The notes: generated by a model from the sequence alone, not told the origin. A stretch of DNA of 64,000 nt from Dyadobacter sp. CY343 (GCF_021390335.1 NZ_JAJUXK010000004.1:1240001-1304000); one strand, 5' to 3'; numbered from the stretch's first letter, positions 15,806 through 25,901 are shown. Numbers and translations: made by a program.

Positions 15806-18800
15806 ATGAAAAATACCGATACTAATCAATGGATGCTCCGTATGCGGGGTTTCCGAAATTCACTAGTACTTCTGCCGGCGCTTTCGTGTTCCGTAGTTGC
15901 CTTTGCAGGGGTAGCAGCCGACGCGAGCGCGTCAACCGTGATCCGGATTGATAAGACGATCAAAGGAAAAATTACTGATAAAGAAAATGGCGAAGGTCTT
16001 CCGGGCGTAAACGTGGTAATAAAAGGTACCAGCACAGGTACTACCAGCGATGGAACCGGTAATTATACTCTTCAGGTGCCTGATAACGGCGGCACACTGG
16101 TTTTCAGCTTTGTCGGATACGTGGGTCAGGAAGTTGAGATAGGCAACCGCACTACAATCGACCTTGCGATGGAATCCGACTCAAAAGCATTGAGCGAAGT
16201 TGTCGTAATCGGTTATGGTACTGCTAAAAAGTCGGATTTGACAGGATCAGTAGGTTCTGTAAAAGAAGAACAATTGAGAGAAAGACCAGCACCTTCATTG
16301 AACCAGGCGCTGCAAGGTAAGATCTCGGGTGTACAGGTGAACGTAAACTCGGGTCGCCCGGGCGGTCGCTCCAACGTACGTATCCGCGGTTTTAGCTCTA
16401 TTAACTCTTCCAATAACCCATTATATGTGGTGGATGGAGTGATGTTGCCGCAGGGTAACCAAAATCAGCAGAGCCAGGCGATCGACTTTATTAACCCTAA
16501 CGATATCGTATCTGTTGAGGTTTTGAAAGATGCATCTTCTACTGCGATTTACGGAGCAAGAGGCGCGAATGGTGTGATCATGATCACCACCAGAAGAGGT
16601 AAATCCGGCGAAGGCGTAATCAGCTACGGTCTTGACCTGAGCGTACCAACAGCCGGACCAAAAAGAGCGAAGGTTCTGAATGCCAAAGAATACATGGCTG
16701 TGGAAGACCTTGCATACAAAAACATGGAGAAATTTGACAAAGCTGGTTGGGATGCAGGTAAATACAAAACCCACGATCCGCTTGTGCGCCGCGCACAGCT
16801 GGCTACTGCTCACCCGGACGTTTTCACAAAGAATGCAGACGGAACATTTTCTCCAAACTATGACACTGACTGGTTTGAAGAATCAACACAACACCGTGTT
16901 TCTCAAAACCATCAGCTGGGTTTCAGCGGCGGTAATGAAAGAACTACCTACTCGCTGTCACTTAACTACCGTGATGACCAGGGTTTGATCAAAACATCTT
17001 ACCTGAAACGTTATTCAACCCGTTTCAGCCTTGATGATCAGGTAAAAAAATGGCTTCGCATTGGTGGTACCCTGAGCTATAACAACCAGGCTGAAAACCT
17101 TGTAGACATTAACGATGCGGTTCCACGCCAGATGGTGGAGGATTTTCCTTTCCTTCCTGTTAAATACCCTGACGGAACATTCGCTAACAACCGCGATTAT
17201 CCTGGTGCGGAAGGTGCATTCAGCTCGGTTCACCGTTTGAACGGACGTAGGTACAACCTGAATACGCAAACTACGTTAGGTAGCCTTTACGGAAACGTTA
17301 CACTTGCAAAAGGTCTTGAATTCCGCTCTGTATTGGGTGTTAATATCATCGGCCAGGAAGTAAACCAGTCTCAGACGCGTACATTGACGCCTAATGAATT
17401 GGGAACAGCAAGAAAAGAGAACAGAAAAGAGATTTTCTGGTCGTGGGAAAATTTGCTTACCTACAACAAAACGTTTGGAATCCACTCCATTAATCTGCTT
17501 GGAGGTATTTCATGGCAGGAAACCAATATCTCAACAACCGCTATTGGTTCGCAGAACTTCGCAACCGATTACTTTGGTTTCGATAACCTAGGCGCAGGTG
17601 CAGTTCTTCCATCTTCTAACCCGTACCTTTCAGGAGCTTCCCGTTTTGCGTTTAACTCGTACTTCGGGCGTGCTAACTATACGTTGCTTGAAAAATATCT
17701 TTTCACAGTAACAGGCCGTGCGGATGGTTCTTCCAAATTCGGGGATAACCACAAGTTTGCATTCTTCCCATCTGCTGCATTCGCATGGAAAGTATCTGAC
17801 GAAGAATTCCTGAAAGGTAACACGCTGATTTCAAGCTTGAAACTTCGTACCAGCTATGGTTTGACAGGTAACTCGGAGATTCCTCCTTACTCGTCACTTC
17901 CTTTGCTGAGATCTAACTATGCAACTGTTTATGGCGACACCCGTATCGGTGGAACCGGTATCAACAGGCTGGCAAACAATGATTTGAGATGGGAAAAAAC
18001 TGCACAAACCGACGGTGGTCTTGAAATCAGTTTCCTGAAAGGCAGAATCTCTTTCGAAGCTGACTACTACTATCGTAAAACAACCGACATGCTTCTGGAT
18101 GCACCCGTTCCACGTACAAGCGGTTATGCTGTGATCAGGAAGAACATCGGTTCTATGGAAAACAAAGGTTTCGAGTTTGCTTTGAACACGGTTAACTTCG
18201 AGAGAGCTAATTTCTCCTGGAATACCAACTTCAATATCTCATTCAACAGAAACAAAGTGTTGTCGCTGGCTACACCGGCAGATATCTTCGGAGTGGGCGG
18301 TCCTTCTATCACCAACCAAACCAGCATCCTGCGTATCGGAGAGCCTGTTGGTGCATTCTGGGGACTTACCCGTCTTGGTACATGGAGCGAACAGGAGAGA
18401 GACGAAGCTGCTAAATTCACCAGCTACCGTGGTAACCTGCAAATGCTGCCGGGTGACGTGAAGTACAAAGATTTGAACGGAGATTACAAGATCACCGATG
18501 CTGACCGCGCGATTATCGGAAACGGTAGTCCAAAAGGATGGGGAACACTTTCTAACTCCCTGCGTTTCGGAAACTTCGATATGACACTTGACCTTCAATT
18601 CTCGTACGGAAATGACCTGATGGACATGAACCTGCACGCAAGCGAAGACCGTCAAGCACTTGCTAACAGCTACGCAACTGTACTAGATGCATGGACTCCG
18701 GAAAACCAGAACACGATGGTAGCCCAGATCCGTGATACAAAAGCTGGTTACGTGACAAACGTAGATACCCGCTGGATCTTCGACGGCTCGTTCCTGCGCG

Positions 18801-19042
18801 GACGTAACCTGTTGCTTGGTTATAACTTCCCGTCTGAACTTACAAGCAAGTTGAAAATGAGCAAACTGAGACTTTATGTATCTGCTCAAAACTTCTTCAT
18901 ACTTAGCAAATATCCTCACGGCGATCCGGAACAAACGCCGATCCGTGGTGGAGACGCAGACAACGTATTCTCGCAAGGGATGATCTGGCACAGCTATCCA
19001 AGACCGACCACTTACATGGGAGGTATTCAGGTAACATTCTAA
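15806..19042 (+). CDS. SusC/RagA-family TonB-linked outer membrane transporter
   Basis: This complete 1078-residue receptor has a signal peptide in the first 40 or so residues, then a carboxypeptidase-regulatory-like domain (GKITDKENGEGLPGVNVVIKG, near 50-125). The TonB-box region follows (SEVVVIGYGTAKKSDLTGSV), then the plug with SusC signatures LQGKISGVQV and RGFSSINSSNNPLYVVDGV, and a barrel ending in GIQVTF. The N-terminal leader is longer than usual (MKNTDTNQWMLRMRGF before the hydrophobic core). It imports nutrients with the SusD encoded 26 bp downstream. The gene has a long upstream gap with a LacI-like palindrome, suggesting regulated expression. Substrate is unknown; the following SGNH esterase hints at an acylated glycan. 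Confidence 0.97.
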   Translation: MKNTDTNQWMLRMRGFRNSLVLLPALSCSVVAFAGVAADASASTVIRIDKTIKGKITDKENGEGLPGVNVVIKGTSTGTTSDGTGNYTLQVPDNGGTLVFSFVGYVGQEVEIGNRTTIDLAMESDSKALSEVVVIGYGTAKKSDLTGSVGSVKEEQLRERPAPSLNQALQGKISGVQVNVNSGRPGGRSNVRIRGFSSINSSNNPLYVVDGVMLPQGNQNQQSQAIDFINPNDIVSVEVLKDASSTAIYGARGANGVIMITTRRGKSGEGVISYGLDLSVPTAGPKRAKVLNAKEYMAVEDLAYKNMEKFDKAGWDAGKYKTHDPLVRRAQLATAHPDVFTKNADGTFSPNYDTDWFEESTQHRVSQNHQLGFSGGNERTTYSLSLNYRDDQGLIKTSYLKRYSTRFSLDDQVKKWLRIGGTLSYNNQAENLVDINDAVPRQMVEDFPFLPVKYPDGTFANNRDYPGAEGAFSSVHRLNGRRYNLNTQTTLGSLYGNVTLAKGLEFRSVLGVNIIGQEVNQSQTRTLTPNELGTARKENRKEIFWSWENLLTYNKTFGIHSINLLGGISWQETNISTTAIGSQNFATDYFGFDNLGAGAVLPSSNPYLSGASRFAFNSYFGRANYTLLEKYLFTVTGRADGSSKFGDNHKFAFFPSAAFAWKVSDEEFLKGNTLISSLKLRTSYGLTGNSEIPPYSSLPLLRSNYATVYGDTRIGGTGINRLANNDLRWEKTAQTDGGLEISFLKGRISFEADYYYRKTTDMLLDAPVPRTSGYAVIRKNIGSMENKGFEFALNTVNFERANFSWNTNFNISFNRNKVLSLATPADIFGVGGPSITNQTSILRIGEPVGAFWGLTRLGTWSEQERDEAAKFTSYRGNLQMLPGDVKYKDLNGDYKITDADRAIIGNGSPKGWGTLSNSLRFGNFDMTLDLQFSYGNDLMDMNLHASEDRQALANSYATVLDAWTPENQNTMVAQIRDTKAGYVTNVDTRWIFDGSFLRGRNLLLGYNFPSELTSKLKMSKLRLYVSAQNFFILSKYPHGDPEQTPIRGGDADNVFSQGMIWHSYPRPTTYMGGIQVTF

Positions 19043-19068
19043 CAACCAGATTATCAGGATTATCAAAA

Positions 19069-20646
19069 ATGAAATTCAGTATGAAACTATATAATAAAAA
19101 CATTTCCAAGCTCCTGCTTTGCGGGGCAATCCTGCTGGGCCCGACAAGCTGCTCCGACTTCCTGGACGAGCAAGACCCGTCGAACCTTCAACCGGATACA
19201 TTTTACACCATTCCTGATCACGCAGAAGCGGCTGTTGCGGCTACTTATGCTGAGATGCGTTTCTACGGACAGGGTGCTGGTATTTTCTCTGCTAACTGGC
19301 AAATGCTGGAAGCTGTAACGGGTACAGCTACAACAGAAACTGGTCAGAACTCAGATCTGAACAACTTGTATGCATTGATCCACGATGGCAATACAGGTCA
19401 CATTGCGAACTTCTGGAACGGATTGTACCGCGTGATCGCGAATGCGAACCTGGCTATTGAAAAGATTCCGGGAATCCAGTTCCCTGCTGCTAACGAAGCT
19501 CAGAAAACGCGTTTGATCGGTGAAGCGAGGTTCTTGCGTGCCTGGGCATATTTCTATGTGGTAAGACTTTGGGGCGATGCACCTTTGATCACACTGCCTC
19601 AGACTGCCAGCTCAGAAGATTTTAATCCTACCAGAACACCTCAGGAGGAAATCTACAACCTGATCGTGGAAGATCTAACTGCTGCCGAAGCTGCCGGATT
19701 TGCTGATTTCAATACAAACGGACGTGCTTCTAAAATAGCGGTTAAGTCACTTTTGTCGAAGGTATACCTTACTATGGCAGGGTTCCCATTGAGCAAAGGT
19801 GCTTCTCACTACAAGCTGGCTGCGGATAAAGCGCTGGAAGTAATTACTTACTCCAAAGCGAATCCTTCCACCCTGAACCTGTTCCCGACTTACAGAGAAC
19901 TGCACCAGGAAAACCTGAAAAACAGGCTGGAACACATTTTCCAGATCCAGTATAACACAGTAGTGGAACCTTTCCCGTTGAATGACTATTTCCCGAACTT
20001 CAAAGCGGTAACCTATGCAGGTCCTAGCGGAACGGGAAGTACGGTACCTACGCTTTCTTTCTACAATTCTTACGAAAAAGGCGATCTTCGTGCCAAAGAT
20101 CAGGAGGGTTGGTTCTACACGTCTTACTATGAAAATGGTACAGGTGCTAAATTTGAGCTTGGTCAGCCTTATGTGTTCAAGTATTTCAACATTGCTGCAT
20201 TGGGTGGCCCTGGTATTACACCAACCAGGCTTAACAACCTGAATGTGAACCTGATCCGTTATGCAGAAGTGCTTTTGATCTATGCAGAAGCGCAGAACGA
20301 AGTTGGCGGACCGAATGCAGAAGCTTATGCAGCTCTCAAAGCGATCAGAGACCGTGCGAAACTGACGACTCCTGCAATGGGAACTTTCACCAAAGCAACA
20401 TTTGCGGAAGCTGTGTGGCGTGAGCGCTGGCACGAATTCGCATACGAAGGAATTACATGGTTTGACATGGTTCGTCTGCGTAAAGTGTTCAACGAAACGA
20501 CCGGAGGCTTTGATAACTTCGTAGGTCACCGTAACCTGAATGTAAGCGGTGGTGCTCCGTTGCTGGAAAAACATCTATTGTTCCCTATTCCAATTCCGGA
20601 ATTGAGAAACAACCCTAACCTGACACCTCAGAACCCGGGTTATTAA
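19069..20646 (+). CDS. SusD/RagB-family nutrient-binding lipoprotein
   Basis: The 525-residue lipoprotein carries its signal to Cys28 (LLGPTSCSDF). An alternative ATG at 19081 would give a shorter, more typical leader (MKLYNKNISKLLLCGAILL). Family features include RFLRAWAYFYVVRLWGDAPL near residue 160, SKIAVKSLLSKVYLTMAGFP, NLIRYAEVLLIYAEAQNEVG near 395, YEGITWFDMVRLRK, and the C-terminal FPIPIPELRNN and TPQNPGY. It is the surface lid of the SusC channel 26 bp upstream, and a terminator follows. No ligand can be assigned. Confidence 0.96.
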   Translation: MKFSMKLYNKNISKLLLCGAILLGPTSCSDFLDEQDPSNLQPDTFYTIPDHAEAAVAATYAEMRFYGQGAGIFSANWQMLEAVTGTATTETGQNSDLNNLYALIHDGNTGHIANFWNGLYRVIANANLAIEKIPGIQFPAANEAQKTRLIGEARFLRAWAYFYVVRLWGDAPLITLPQTASSEDFNPTRTPQEEIYNLIVEDLTAAEAAGFADFNTNGRASKIAVKSLLSKVYLTMAGFPLSKGASHYKLAADKALEVITYSKANPSTLNLFPTYRELHQENLKNRLEHIFQIQYNTVVEPFPLNDYFPNFKAVTYAGPSGTGSTVPTLSFYNSYEKGDLRAKDQEGWFYTSYYENGTGAKFELGQPYVFKYFNIAALGGPGITPTRLNNLNVNLIRYAEVLLIYAEAQNEVGGPNAEAYAALKAIRDRAKLTTPAMGTFTKATFAEAVWRERWHEFAYEGITWFDMVRLRKVFNETTGGFDNFVGHRNLNVSGGAPLLEKHLLFPIPIPELRNNPNLTPQNPGY

Positions 20647-20665
20647 GTTTAGCATTTCAATACAG

Positions 20666-20697
20666 GAGCCGGTCCATTTATGGGGCCGGCTCTTTTT
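20666..20697 (+). terminator. Intrinsic terminator after SusD
   Basis: GAGCCGG (20666-20672) pairs with CCGGCTC (20686-20692), followed by TTTTT. It lies inside the open frame that extends the next gene upstream, so it also argues that the next gene starts later, at 20776. Confidence 0.85.
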
Positions 20698-20775
20698 GTT
20701 TTTAAGTTATATTGGCACGATCAATTTTACGCTAAATTCAAGCGTTATAGGGATTTGGGGGAAGATGTTTATTGT

Positions 20776-22779
20776 ATGAAAAATTGGAAGTTTACTGTCT
20801 GGCTTTTATTTCTCTTTGCATTTAATGCTTCCTATGCTCAGTTAAGCATTTTCTCGCCGGTAAATAACCAGGTAATGCAGCGCGACACAGCAGGTTTTGC
20901 CAATATCCCGGTTACTGCTTATTCCTATTTTCCTTATTCCAATATTAAAGCAGTACTAACTCCTATTGAAGGTAATTTACATTCAGGGAGGGAAATGAAT
21001 GCAACGCCCGATCATATCGCGCAGGGATTTGTGAGCTTTACGTTTCAGGCTGAAAGCGGCTGGTACCAGCTCAAATTGATCGGAACAACGGAGGAGGGAT
21101 TTACAGATTCCACAGTTATTGCGCGTGTCGGCGTGGGAGAGGTATTTATGGTAGCCGGCAATTCCAATGCGATGGGCCTGCCGGGCCTGGGAGCGAAAGA
21201 TGCTTCCTCTGATGTAATCTCTTTTAATAAAACCAATAAAATACTCAACCGCGAAAACATCACGGTAGCGCCGAACCAGCCTTTGCCCGCACCGACATTT
21301 GAGGTATTGCGAAAAGAAAATTTCGTTTTTCCGAACGGTGAAACTTCCTGGTATTGGGGCGAGCTGGGCGACAGGCTCTCTGCCCGGTGGAATTGCCCGG
21401 TATTGTTTTTCAACACCGCCTGGGCAGCCGCGAATTCCGAGAATTACCGCGACGCGGCGACGGGAAAAGATGCTTACAATCTGTATGTAGGGAAATTCTG
21501 GCCGAATCGCCAGCCTTACAGCAATATCGTGAACACACTCAAATATCTCACTGCTTCAACCGGCGTAAGAGCGGTGCTTTTTTCACATGGAGAGAACGAC
21601 GCGCAGCTGGGTTTTAACGAAACAAATTATTTCAATCACATCCGCACTTTGATCGCAAACAGCCGCATTAATGCAGGGTACAATGTTTCCTGGGTTCTGG
21701 CAAGAAACTCGGTCAGTAACCTGCTTCCAAACCCATATTTACCAGTACTGAATGCTCAAAACAGATTGACTGAAATTGCCGGGTTTAATGCATTCAAAGG
21801 GCCCTATCTGGATACAATTCAGATTCCGAGACCAGTGTCGGGACATTTTGAAAGTCTGCCTGGCGGTGTAGCTGGCCTCACGCTCGCTGCCGAAGCCTGG
21901 AACCGTAGTCTGGCCGATTCCCTTGTCGAAAAGCTAGCTCCTATTCTTCCGAAATACAGCATTCATACCGGCGTAGTCCCGGCACTCGCATTTCCCGGTG
22001 CTGCATTCTCAATTCCGTATACAATCGATGGAAATGCTGTTTCCAACCAGAATATCCAGGCCGAGCTGCTCGACAATGCAGGAAATTTTGTAGATACTTT
22101 GGCAACAAATAATGCAAATCCAATACAGATAAGTCTGCCGCGCGAACTGGGAAACGGCTATTACCGCATTCGATTAACCGGTACAAGCCCAACTCTGCCC
22201 GGCAGTGTTTCCGATTCTTTTTATGTGGATAACAGCTATTCGCAGGTTGATTTTGTAAACAAACTGTCAGTCCGCCCAACCGGGAACGCTATTTACGTTT
22301 CCTGGCTGCTTGCGGTTGATCCGCAGCTCCGGCAGGTGGTATTACAAAAAACCCCGGACGGGATCACTTACAGCGATCTGCAAACTTTTGACGTGTCACC
22401 AAATCAATCGCAGGTCTTCGGATATCGCGACATTGATCCGAATTCCGAGGCTAATTTTTACCGCCTGAAACTGTCTTATCAAAACGGGAGCGAAGCGTTT
22501 TCGAGGATTATTACTTACTTCCGAAACGGCGGCCCGCCTGATTTCACAATTTTCCCAAACCCTGTAAGTGGAGGTGAATTCTACCTGAAAGCAACTGGCA
22601 ACAAAGCAGATTACGCATTGTTCGACATGGCCGGCCGCGAGCATCCAATCAACTGTTCAGACCGGGAAGTGATTGGTCTGATCACCATTAAACCAATTCA
22701 TATGCTGCCCGCAGGAAGCTATATTTTGAAAGTTACTTCTGAACGCGGGGTAGTTTCGAGGAGGGTATTGGTGAAATGA
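20776..22779 (+). CDS. Secreted SGNH/sialate-O-acetylesterase-like protein with T9SS sorting domain
   Basis: The start at 20776 gives a clear signal peptide (MKNWKFTVWLLFLFAFNASYAQ) and a 667-residue protein; the frame upstream crosses a terminator. The SGNH hydrolase core shows block I VAGNSNAMGLPGLG (Ser130; the usual form is GQSN), block III-like FSHGENDAQLG (residues 269-279) and a late His in VSGHFESLPGG. Family members remove acetyl groups from sialic acid, xylan or similar glycans. After a beta-sandwich linker, the last 80 residues (FTIFPNPVSGGEFYLK to RRVLVK) form a T9SS type A C-terminal sorting domain, so export is by the type IX system. The gene follows a SusCD pair, so deacetylation of the imported glycan is a reasonable guess. 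Confidence 0.8.
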   Translation: MKNWKFTVWLLFLFAFNASYAQLSIFSPVNNQVMQRDTAGFANIPVTAYSYFPYSNIKAVLTPIEGNLHSGREMNATPDHIAQGFVSFTFQAESGWYQLKLIGTTEEGFTDSTVIARVGVGEVFMVAGNSNAMGLPGLGAKDASSDVISFNKTNKILNRENITVAPNQPLPAPTFEVLRKENFVFPNGETSWYWGELGDRLSARWNCPVLFFNTAWAAANSENYRDAATGKDAYNLYVGKFWPNRQPYSNIVNTLKYLTASTGVRAVLFSHGENDAQLGFNETNYFNHIRTLIANSRINAGYNVSWVLARNSVSNLLPNPYLPVLNAQNRLTEIAGFNAFKGPYLDTIQIPRPVSGHFESLPGGVAGLTLAAEAWNRSLADSLVEKLAPILPKYSIHTGVVPALAFPGAAFSIPYTIDGNAVSNQNIQAELLDNAGNFVDTLATNNANPIQISLPRELGNGYYRIRLTGTSPTLPGSVSDSFYVDNSYSQVDFVNKLSVRPTGNAIYVSWLLAVDPQLRQVVLQKTPDGITYSDLQTFDVSPNQSQVFGYRDIDPNSEANFYRLKLSYQNGSEAFSRIITYFRNGGPPDFTIFPNPVSGGEFYLKATGNKADYALFDMAGREHPINCSDREVIGLITIKPIHMLPAGSYILKVTSERGVVSRRVLVK

Positions 22780-22781
22780 AA

Positions 22782-22809
22782 AAAGGCAGAGAACCTAATC
22801 CCTGCCTTT
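22782..22809. terminator. Bidirectional terminator between convergent genes
   Basis: AAAGGCAG (22782-22789) pairs with CTGCCTTT (22802-22809); runs of A and T flank the stem on both sides. It serves the plus-strand esterase and the minus-strand AIM24 gene. Confidence 0.75.
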
Positions 22810-22834
22810 GTATATGCTTTATAGCTAGCTAACT

Positions 22835-23611
22835 CTATTCAAATAAATTTCCCAAACCTCCGATCACCGAACCGCTTTCTTTTCTTGCATTCGGTCCTGC
22901 TGCGGAAAGTCTTTGGATCAGTTTTGAGATCGGCATCGACTGGATCCAGCATCGGCCGGTTCCTCTGAGCGTAGCAAGAAACATTCCTTCGCCGCCAAAT
23001 ACCATCGATTTCAAGCCGCCCGAACGTTGAATGTCAAAGCTGAGCGACTGCTCAAATGCAACTACGCAGCCGGTATCTACACGCAATGTTTCATTGTTCA
23101 GCTGGCGCTCCATTACTACGCCGCCCGCGTGCACGAATGCCATTCCGTCGCCTTTGATCTTTTGCAAAATAAATCCTTCCCCGCCAAATAAGCCCGATCC
23201 GAAACGCTGGTTGAAATGGATTTTCATACTTGTACCCATTGCCGCGCACAAAAATCCGTCTTTCTGCACGATCAGCTCATTGCTGTAAATTTTGGAAAGG
23301 TCAATCGGCATTACAGTACCCGGGTAAGGCGCTGCGAATGCGACTTTCTTCTTCCCAACTCCGCGGTTAGTAAAATGCGTCATAAACAGCGATTCACCCG
23401 TGATCAAGCGCGTACCTGCCTGGAATATCTTGCCCATAATGCTTTGGTTAGCCTCAGAACCGTCGCCCATTTTGGTTTCAAACTGGATACCGTCTTCCAT
23501 AAAAAGCATGGCGCCGGCTTCCGCGATCACGGTTTCATTCGGGTCAAGCTCAATTTCAACGACCTGGATATCGTCGCCAATGATTTTGTAGTCGATTTCG
23601 TGTGAGATCAT
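22835..23611 (-). CDS. AIM24/TIGR00266 family protein
   Basis: The 258-residue protein begins with the family's typical [20 protein letters not shown] and [13 protein letters not shown], and contains the glycine-rich repeats [15 protein letters not shown] and [15 protein letters not shown]. The fold is a beta-prism-like (tryptophan RNA-binding attenuator-like) barrel. The bacterial members are widespread and have no firm function; the yeast homologue AIM24 affects mitochondrial inner-membrane structure. There is no signal peptide, so it is cytosolic. It shares a strand with the small 84-residue protein gene and gltX but shows no functional link. Confidence 0.9.
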   Translation of the reverse strand: MISHEIDYKIIGDDIQVVEIELDPNETVIAEAGAMLFMEDGIQFETKMGDGSEANQSIMGKIFQAGTRLITGESLFMTHFTNRGVGKKKVAFAAPYPGTVMPIDLSKIYSNELIVQKDGFLCAAMGTSMKIHFNQRFGSGLFGGEGFILQKIKGDGMAFVHAGGVVMERQLNNETLRVDTGCVVAFEQSLSFDIQRSGGLKSMVFGGEGMFLATLRGTGRCWIQSMPISKLIQRLSAAGPNARKESGSVIGGLGNLFE

Positions 23612-23658
23612 TTTTCGTAAAGGTTATCTGGTAAATTTCAGTCAAATATTAAAATCCC

Positions 23659-23913
23659 CTACTCCTCTTCTTCCTCCTCTTCGGAAGTTTTCTTCTTCGT
23701 CTTACGCGTTTTTCTTCCCGGAATATCCTCCCGGTCGCGCAGCTTTTTATCATCCACATTCTTGTTCAGGAACTCGTTAATCTTGTCCATGTCAAAGCTT
23801 GTGGTAATCTCACCGAAGGAATTGATCTGAATATCAAAACCATCGAGGTCTTTGTGCACCCTCGGTTTTTCCGGGACCGGTTTGGAAGGATCGTTTTGTT
23901 TCTTTTTAGCCAT
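23659..23913 (-). CDS. Small conserved-type charged protein, function unknown
   Basis: This 84-residue protein has a basic Lys/Pro-rich start (MAKKKQNDPSKPVPEKPRVH), a middle part that could fold (LDGFDIQINSFGEITTSFDM), and an end with a Lys/Arg/Thr cluster followed by seven glutamates. No domain is recognised. The ordered middle with a highly charged tail resembles the short proteins often annotated as hypothetical in Cytophagales. It lies 108 bp downstream of gltX and 47 bp upstream of the AIM24 gene. The ATG is followed by AAA-rich codons, as in expressed genes of this phylum. Confidence 0.75.
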   Translation of the reverse strand: MAKKKQNDPSKPVPEKPRVHKDLDGFDIQINSFGEITTSFDMDKINEFLNKNVDDKKLRDREDIPGRKTRKTKKKTSEEEEEEE

Positions 23914-24021
23914 TTTGTTTAAAAAGCAACAGATACTCGCGTAATCTGGATTTCAATTTTTACGAAAATAATACCTAATAACCCGCTATCAATACAAATT
24001 GATTGTACGGTGATATAACTT

Positions 24022-25572
24022 CTATGCCAGCCTGATTTGCGCTGACAAACGGTTCAAAGCATCGTCCAGGCGTTTTACAACTTCATTTTTACCTAAGATT
24101 TCCATGATGATCATCAGGTCCGGGCCAGCTCCTGCGCCGGTAATAGCCAGGCGCAGTGCCTGCATTACCTTACCCATTTTCACGCCCATCGTTTCCAGCG
24201 TTGCAGCGATCAGTTCTTTGATCTCGTGAGCAGTAAATTCTCCCGAATAATCTGCTAATGCATCCCTCAATCCTGAAATCGCCTGTACAGCTTCTTCATT
24301 CCATTTTTTCAAAGCAACTTCCTGATCGTACGTTTCAGGAGCTATAAATAAAAAGAGCGACTCGCTCACAATCTCCCGCACAAAATGCACGCGATCTTTC
24401 AACAAATGTACGATCTGGGTAAGCTGACTATCCGAAACAGCCAGACCTTTGGCAAGATAGAGCGCTCGTAATTCGGATATGATCGACTCTTCACTCAGTA
24501 GTTTGAGATACTGCTGATTGAACCAGTTCGCTTTCTGAATATCAAACCGCGCCCCCGCCTTGTGCACCCTTTCCAGACTGAATAGCCTGATCAGTTCTTC
24601 CATACTGAACATTTCCTGCTCGGTACCCGCATTCCAGCCTAACAATGCAAGAAAGTTGGCAGTAGCTTCGGGCAAATAGCCTTCTTCACGGAAACCTTTC
24701 GCCTTGTCACCTGTATTAGGATCCGTCCATTCCAGCGGGAATATCGGGAAACCGCCCAAGTCTGCATCGCGTTTCGAAAGCTTTCCGTTTCCGTCGGGTT
24801 TCAGCAAAAGAGGTAAATGCGCGAACTGCGGCATTGTGCTTTCCCAGCCCAGGTAACGGTATAATAAAACGTGCAACGGAGCCGAAGGAAGCCATTCTTC
24901 TCCCCGGATCACGTGAGTAATGCCCATTAAATGGTCGTCGACGATATTGGCCAAATGGTAAGTCGGCATTCCGTCCGATTTCAGCAATACCTTATCATCA
25001 ATCTGCGATGAATGCACCACTACCCAGCCACGGATCATGTCATTGAACCTGATCTCCTCCTTTGGACTGATCTTCATGCGGATCACATAAGGATCTCCGC
25101 TTTCGATTCTGGTTTTAGTTTCACCAAGAGGCAAAGTCAGCGAATTGGTCATTTCCATGCGGGTAATCGCATTGTATTGTGCCGCTGCTACCTTCGCCGC
25201 TTCGAGCCGCTTACGCATTTCGTCCAGCTGTTCGGGGGTATCGAATGCATAATAAGCTTTCCCTTCCAGAACCAGCCTTTCAGCATATTCGCGGTAAATA
25301 TCTTTTCTTTCAGATTGCTTGTAAGGAGCGTGCGGGCCGCCCTGCTGCGGGCCTTCGTCTATTTCTATTCCCAGCCAAGAAAGCGCCTCCAATATGTAAG
25401 CCTCGGCGCCGGGCACAAAGCGGTTCTGATCAGTATCTTCAATACGGAGCAACATCTGCCCTCCCTGCTGCCTGGCAAAAAGATAGTTATACAAAGCAGT
25501 TCGCACTCCGCCCGCATGCAGCGGACCAGTAGGGCTAGGGGCAAATCGCACTCGAACGGGTTGATTGTTCAT
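24022..25572 (-). CDS. gltX: Glutamate--tRNA ligase
   Basis: This 516-residue class I aminoacyl-tRNA synthetase charges tRNA-Glu. The HIGH-type signature is FAPSPTGPLHAGG (residues 10-22, HAGG in place of HIGH) and the KMSKS-type loop is GKLSKRDADLGG (264-268). RIEDTDQNRFVPGA and GMPTYHLANIVDDHLMGITHVIRGEEW are the other diagnostic blocks. The C-terminal helical anticodon-binding domain is complete. The start at 25572 places the first strand at the normal distance. The upstream gap contains 85-bp tandem repeats. Confidence 0.97.
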   Translation of the reverse strand: MNNQPVRVRFAPSPTGPLHAGGVRTALYNYLFARQQGGQMLLRIEDTDQNRFVPGAEAYILEALSWLGIEIDEGPQQGGPHAPYKQSERKDIYREYAERLVLEGKAYYAFDTPEQLDEMRKRLEAAKVAAAQYNAITRMEMTNSLTLPLGETKTRIESGDPYVIRMKISPKEEIRFNDMIRGWVVVHSSQIDDKVLLKSDGMPTYHLANIVDDHLMGITHVIRGEEWLPSAPLHVLLYRYLGWESTMPQFAHLPLLLKPDGNGKLSKRDADLGGFPIFPLEWTDPNTGDKAKGFREEGYLPEATANFLALLGWNAGTEQEMFSMEELIRLFSLERVHKAGARFDIQKANWFNQQYLKLLSEESIISELRALYLAKGLAVSDSQLTQIVHLLKDRVHFVREIVSESLFLFIAPETYDQEVALKKWNEEAVQAISGLRDALADYSGEFTAHEIKELIAATLETMGVKMGKVMQALRLAITGAGAGPDLMIIMEILGKNEVVKRLDDALNRLSAQIRLA

Positions 25573-25609
25573 TTATTCAATTCTAAGATTTTTGACTTTA
25601 TTCTGGGAC

Positions 25610-25870
25610 ATTCGTTGTCATTTGTTGTCATTTATGGTCATTTGTTGTTCTTAATGGTTACTAACAATAAATGACTACCCTTGACCATGAATGACATCCA
25701 TTGTCATTTGTTATCACTTATGGTCTTTGTTATTCTTAATGGTTACTAACAATAAATGACTACCCTAGACCATGAATGACATCCATTGTCATTTGTCATC
25801 ACTTATGGTCGCTTGTTGTTCTTAATGGTTACTAACAATAAATGACTACCCTTGACCATAAATGACAACA
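25610..25870. repeat. Three tandem copies of an ~85-bp repeat
   Basis: The block TTAATGGTTACTAACAATAA occurs at 25651, 25736 and 25822 (spacing 85 and 86 bp), and nearly all intervening bases are repeated too. Within each unit are CATTTGTTGT and TGACCAT words, and the inverted pair AATGACA-TCCAT-TGTCATT. The array fills the 329-bp gap between gltX and the RidA gene; there is no open frame, spacer variation or cas gene, so it is not CRISPR. Confidence 0.88.
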
Positions 25871-25901
25871 AGTGCCTTACGTTAACTACACGCAACTAAC
25901 G

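Noticed and set aside
20680..20775. Longer start for the esterase gene
   Set aside because: The extension crosses the SusD terminator and lacks a signal peptide; the ATG at 20776 gives one.
25610..25870. CRISPR-like repeats
   Set aside because: The units are 85-86 bp with almost no variable spacer between them and no cas genes nearby; this is a plain tandem repeat.
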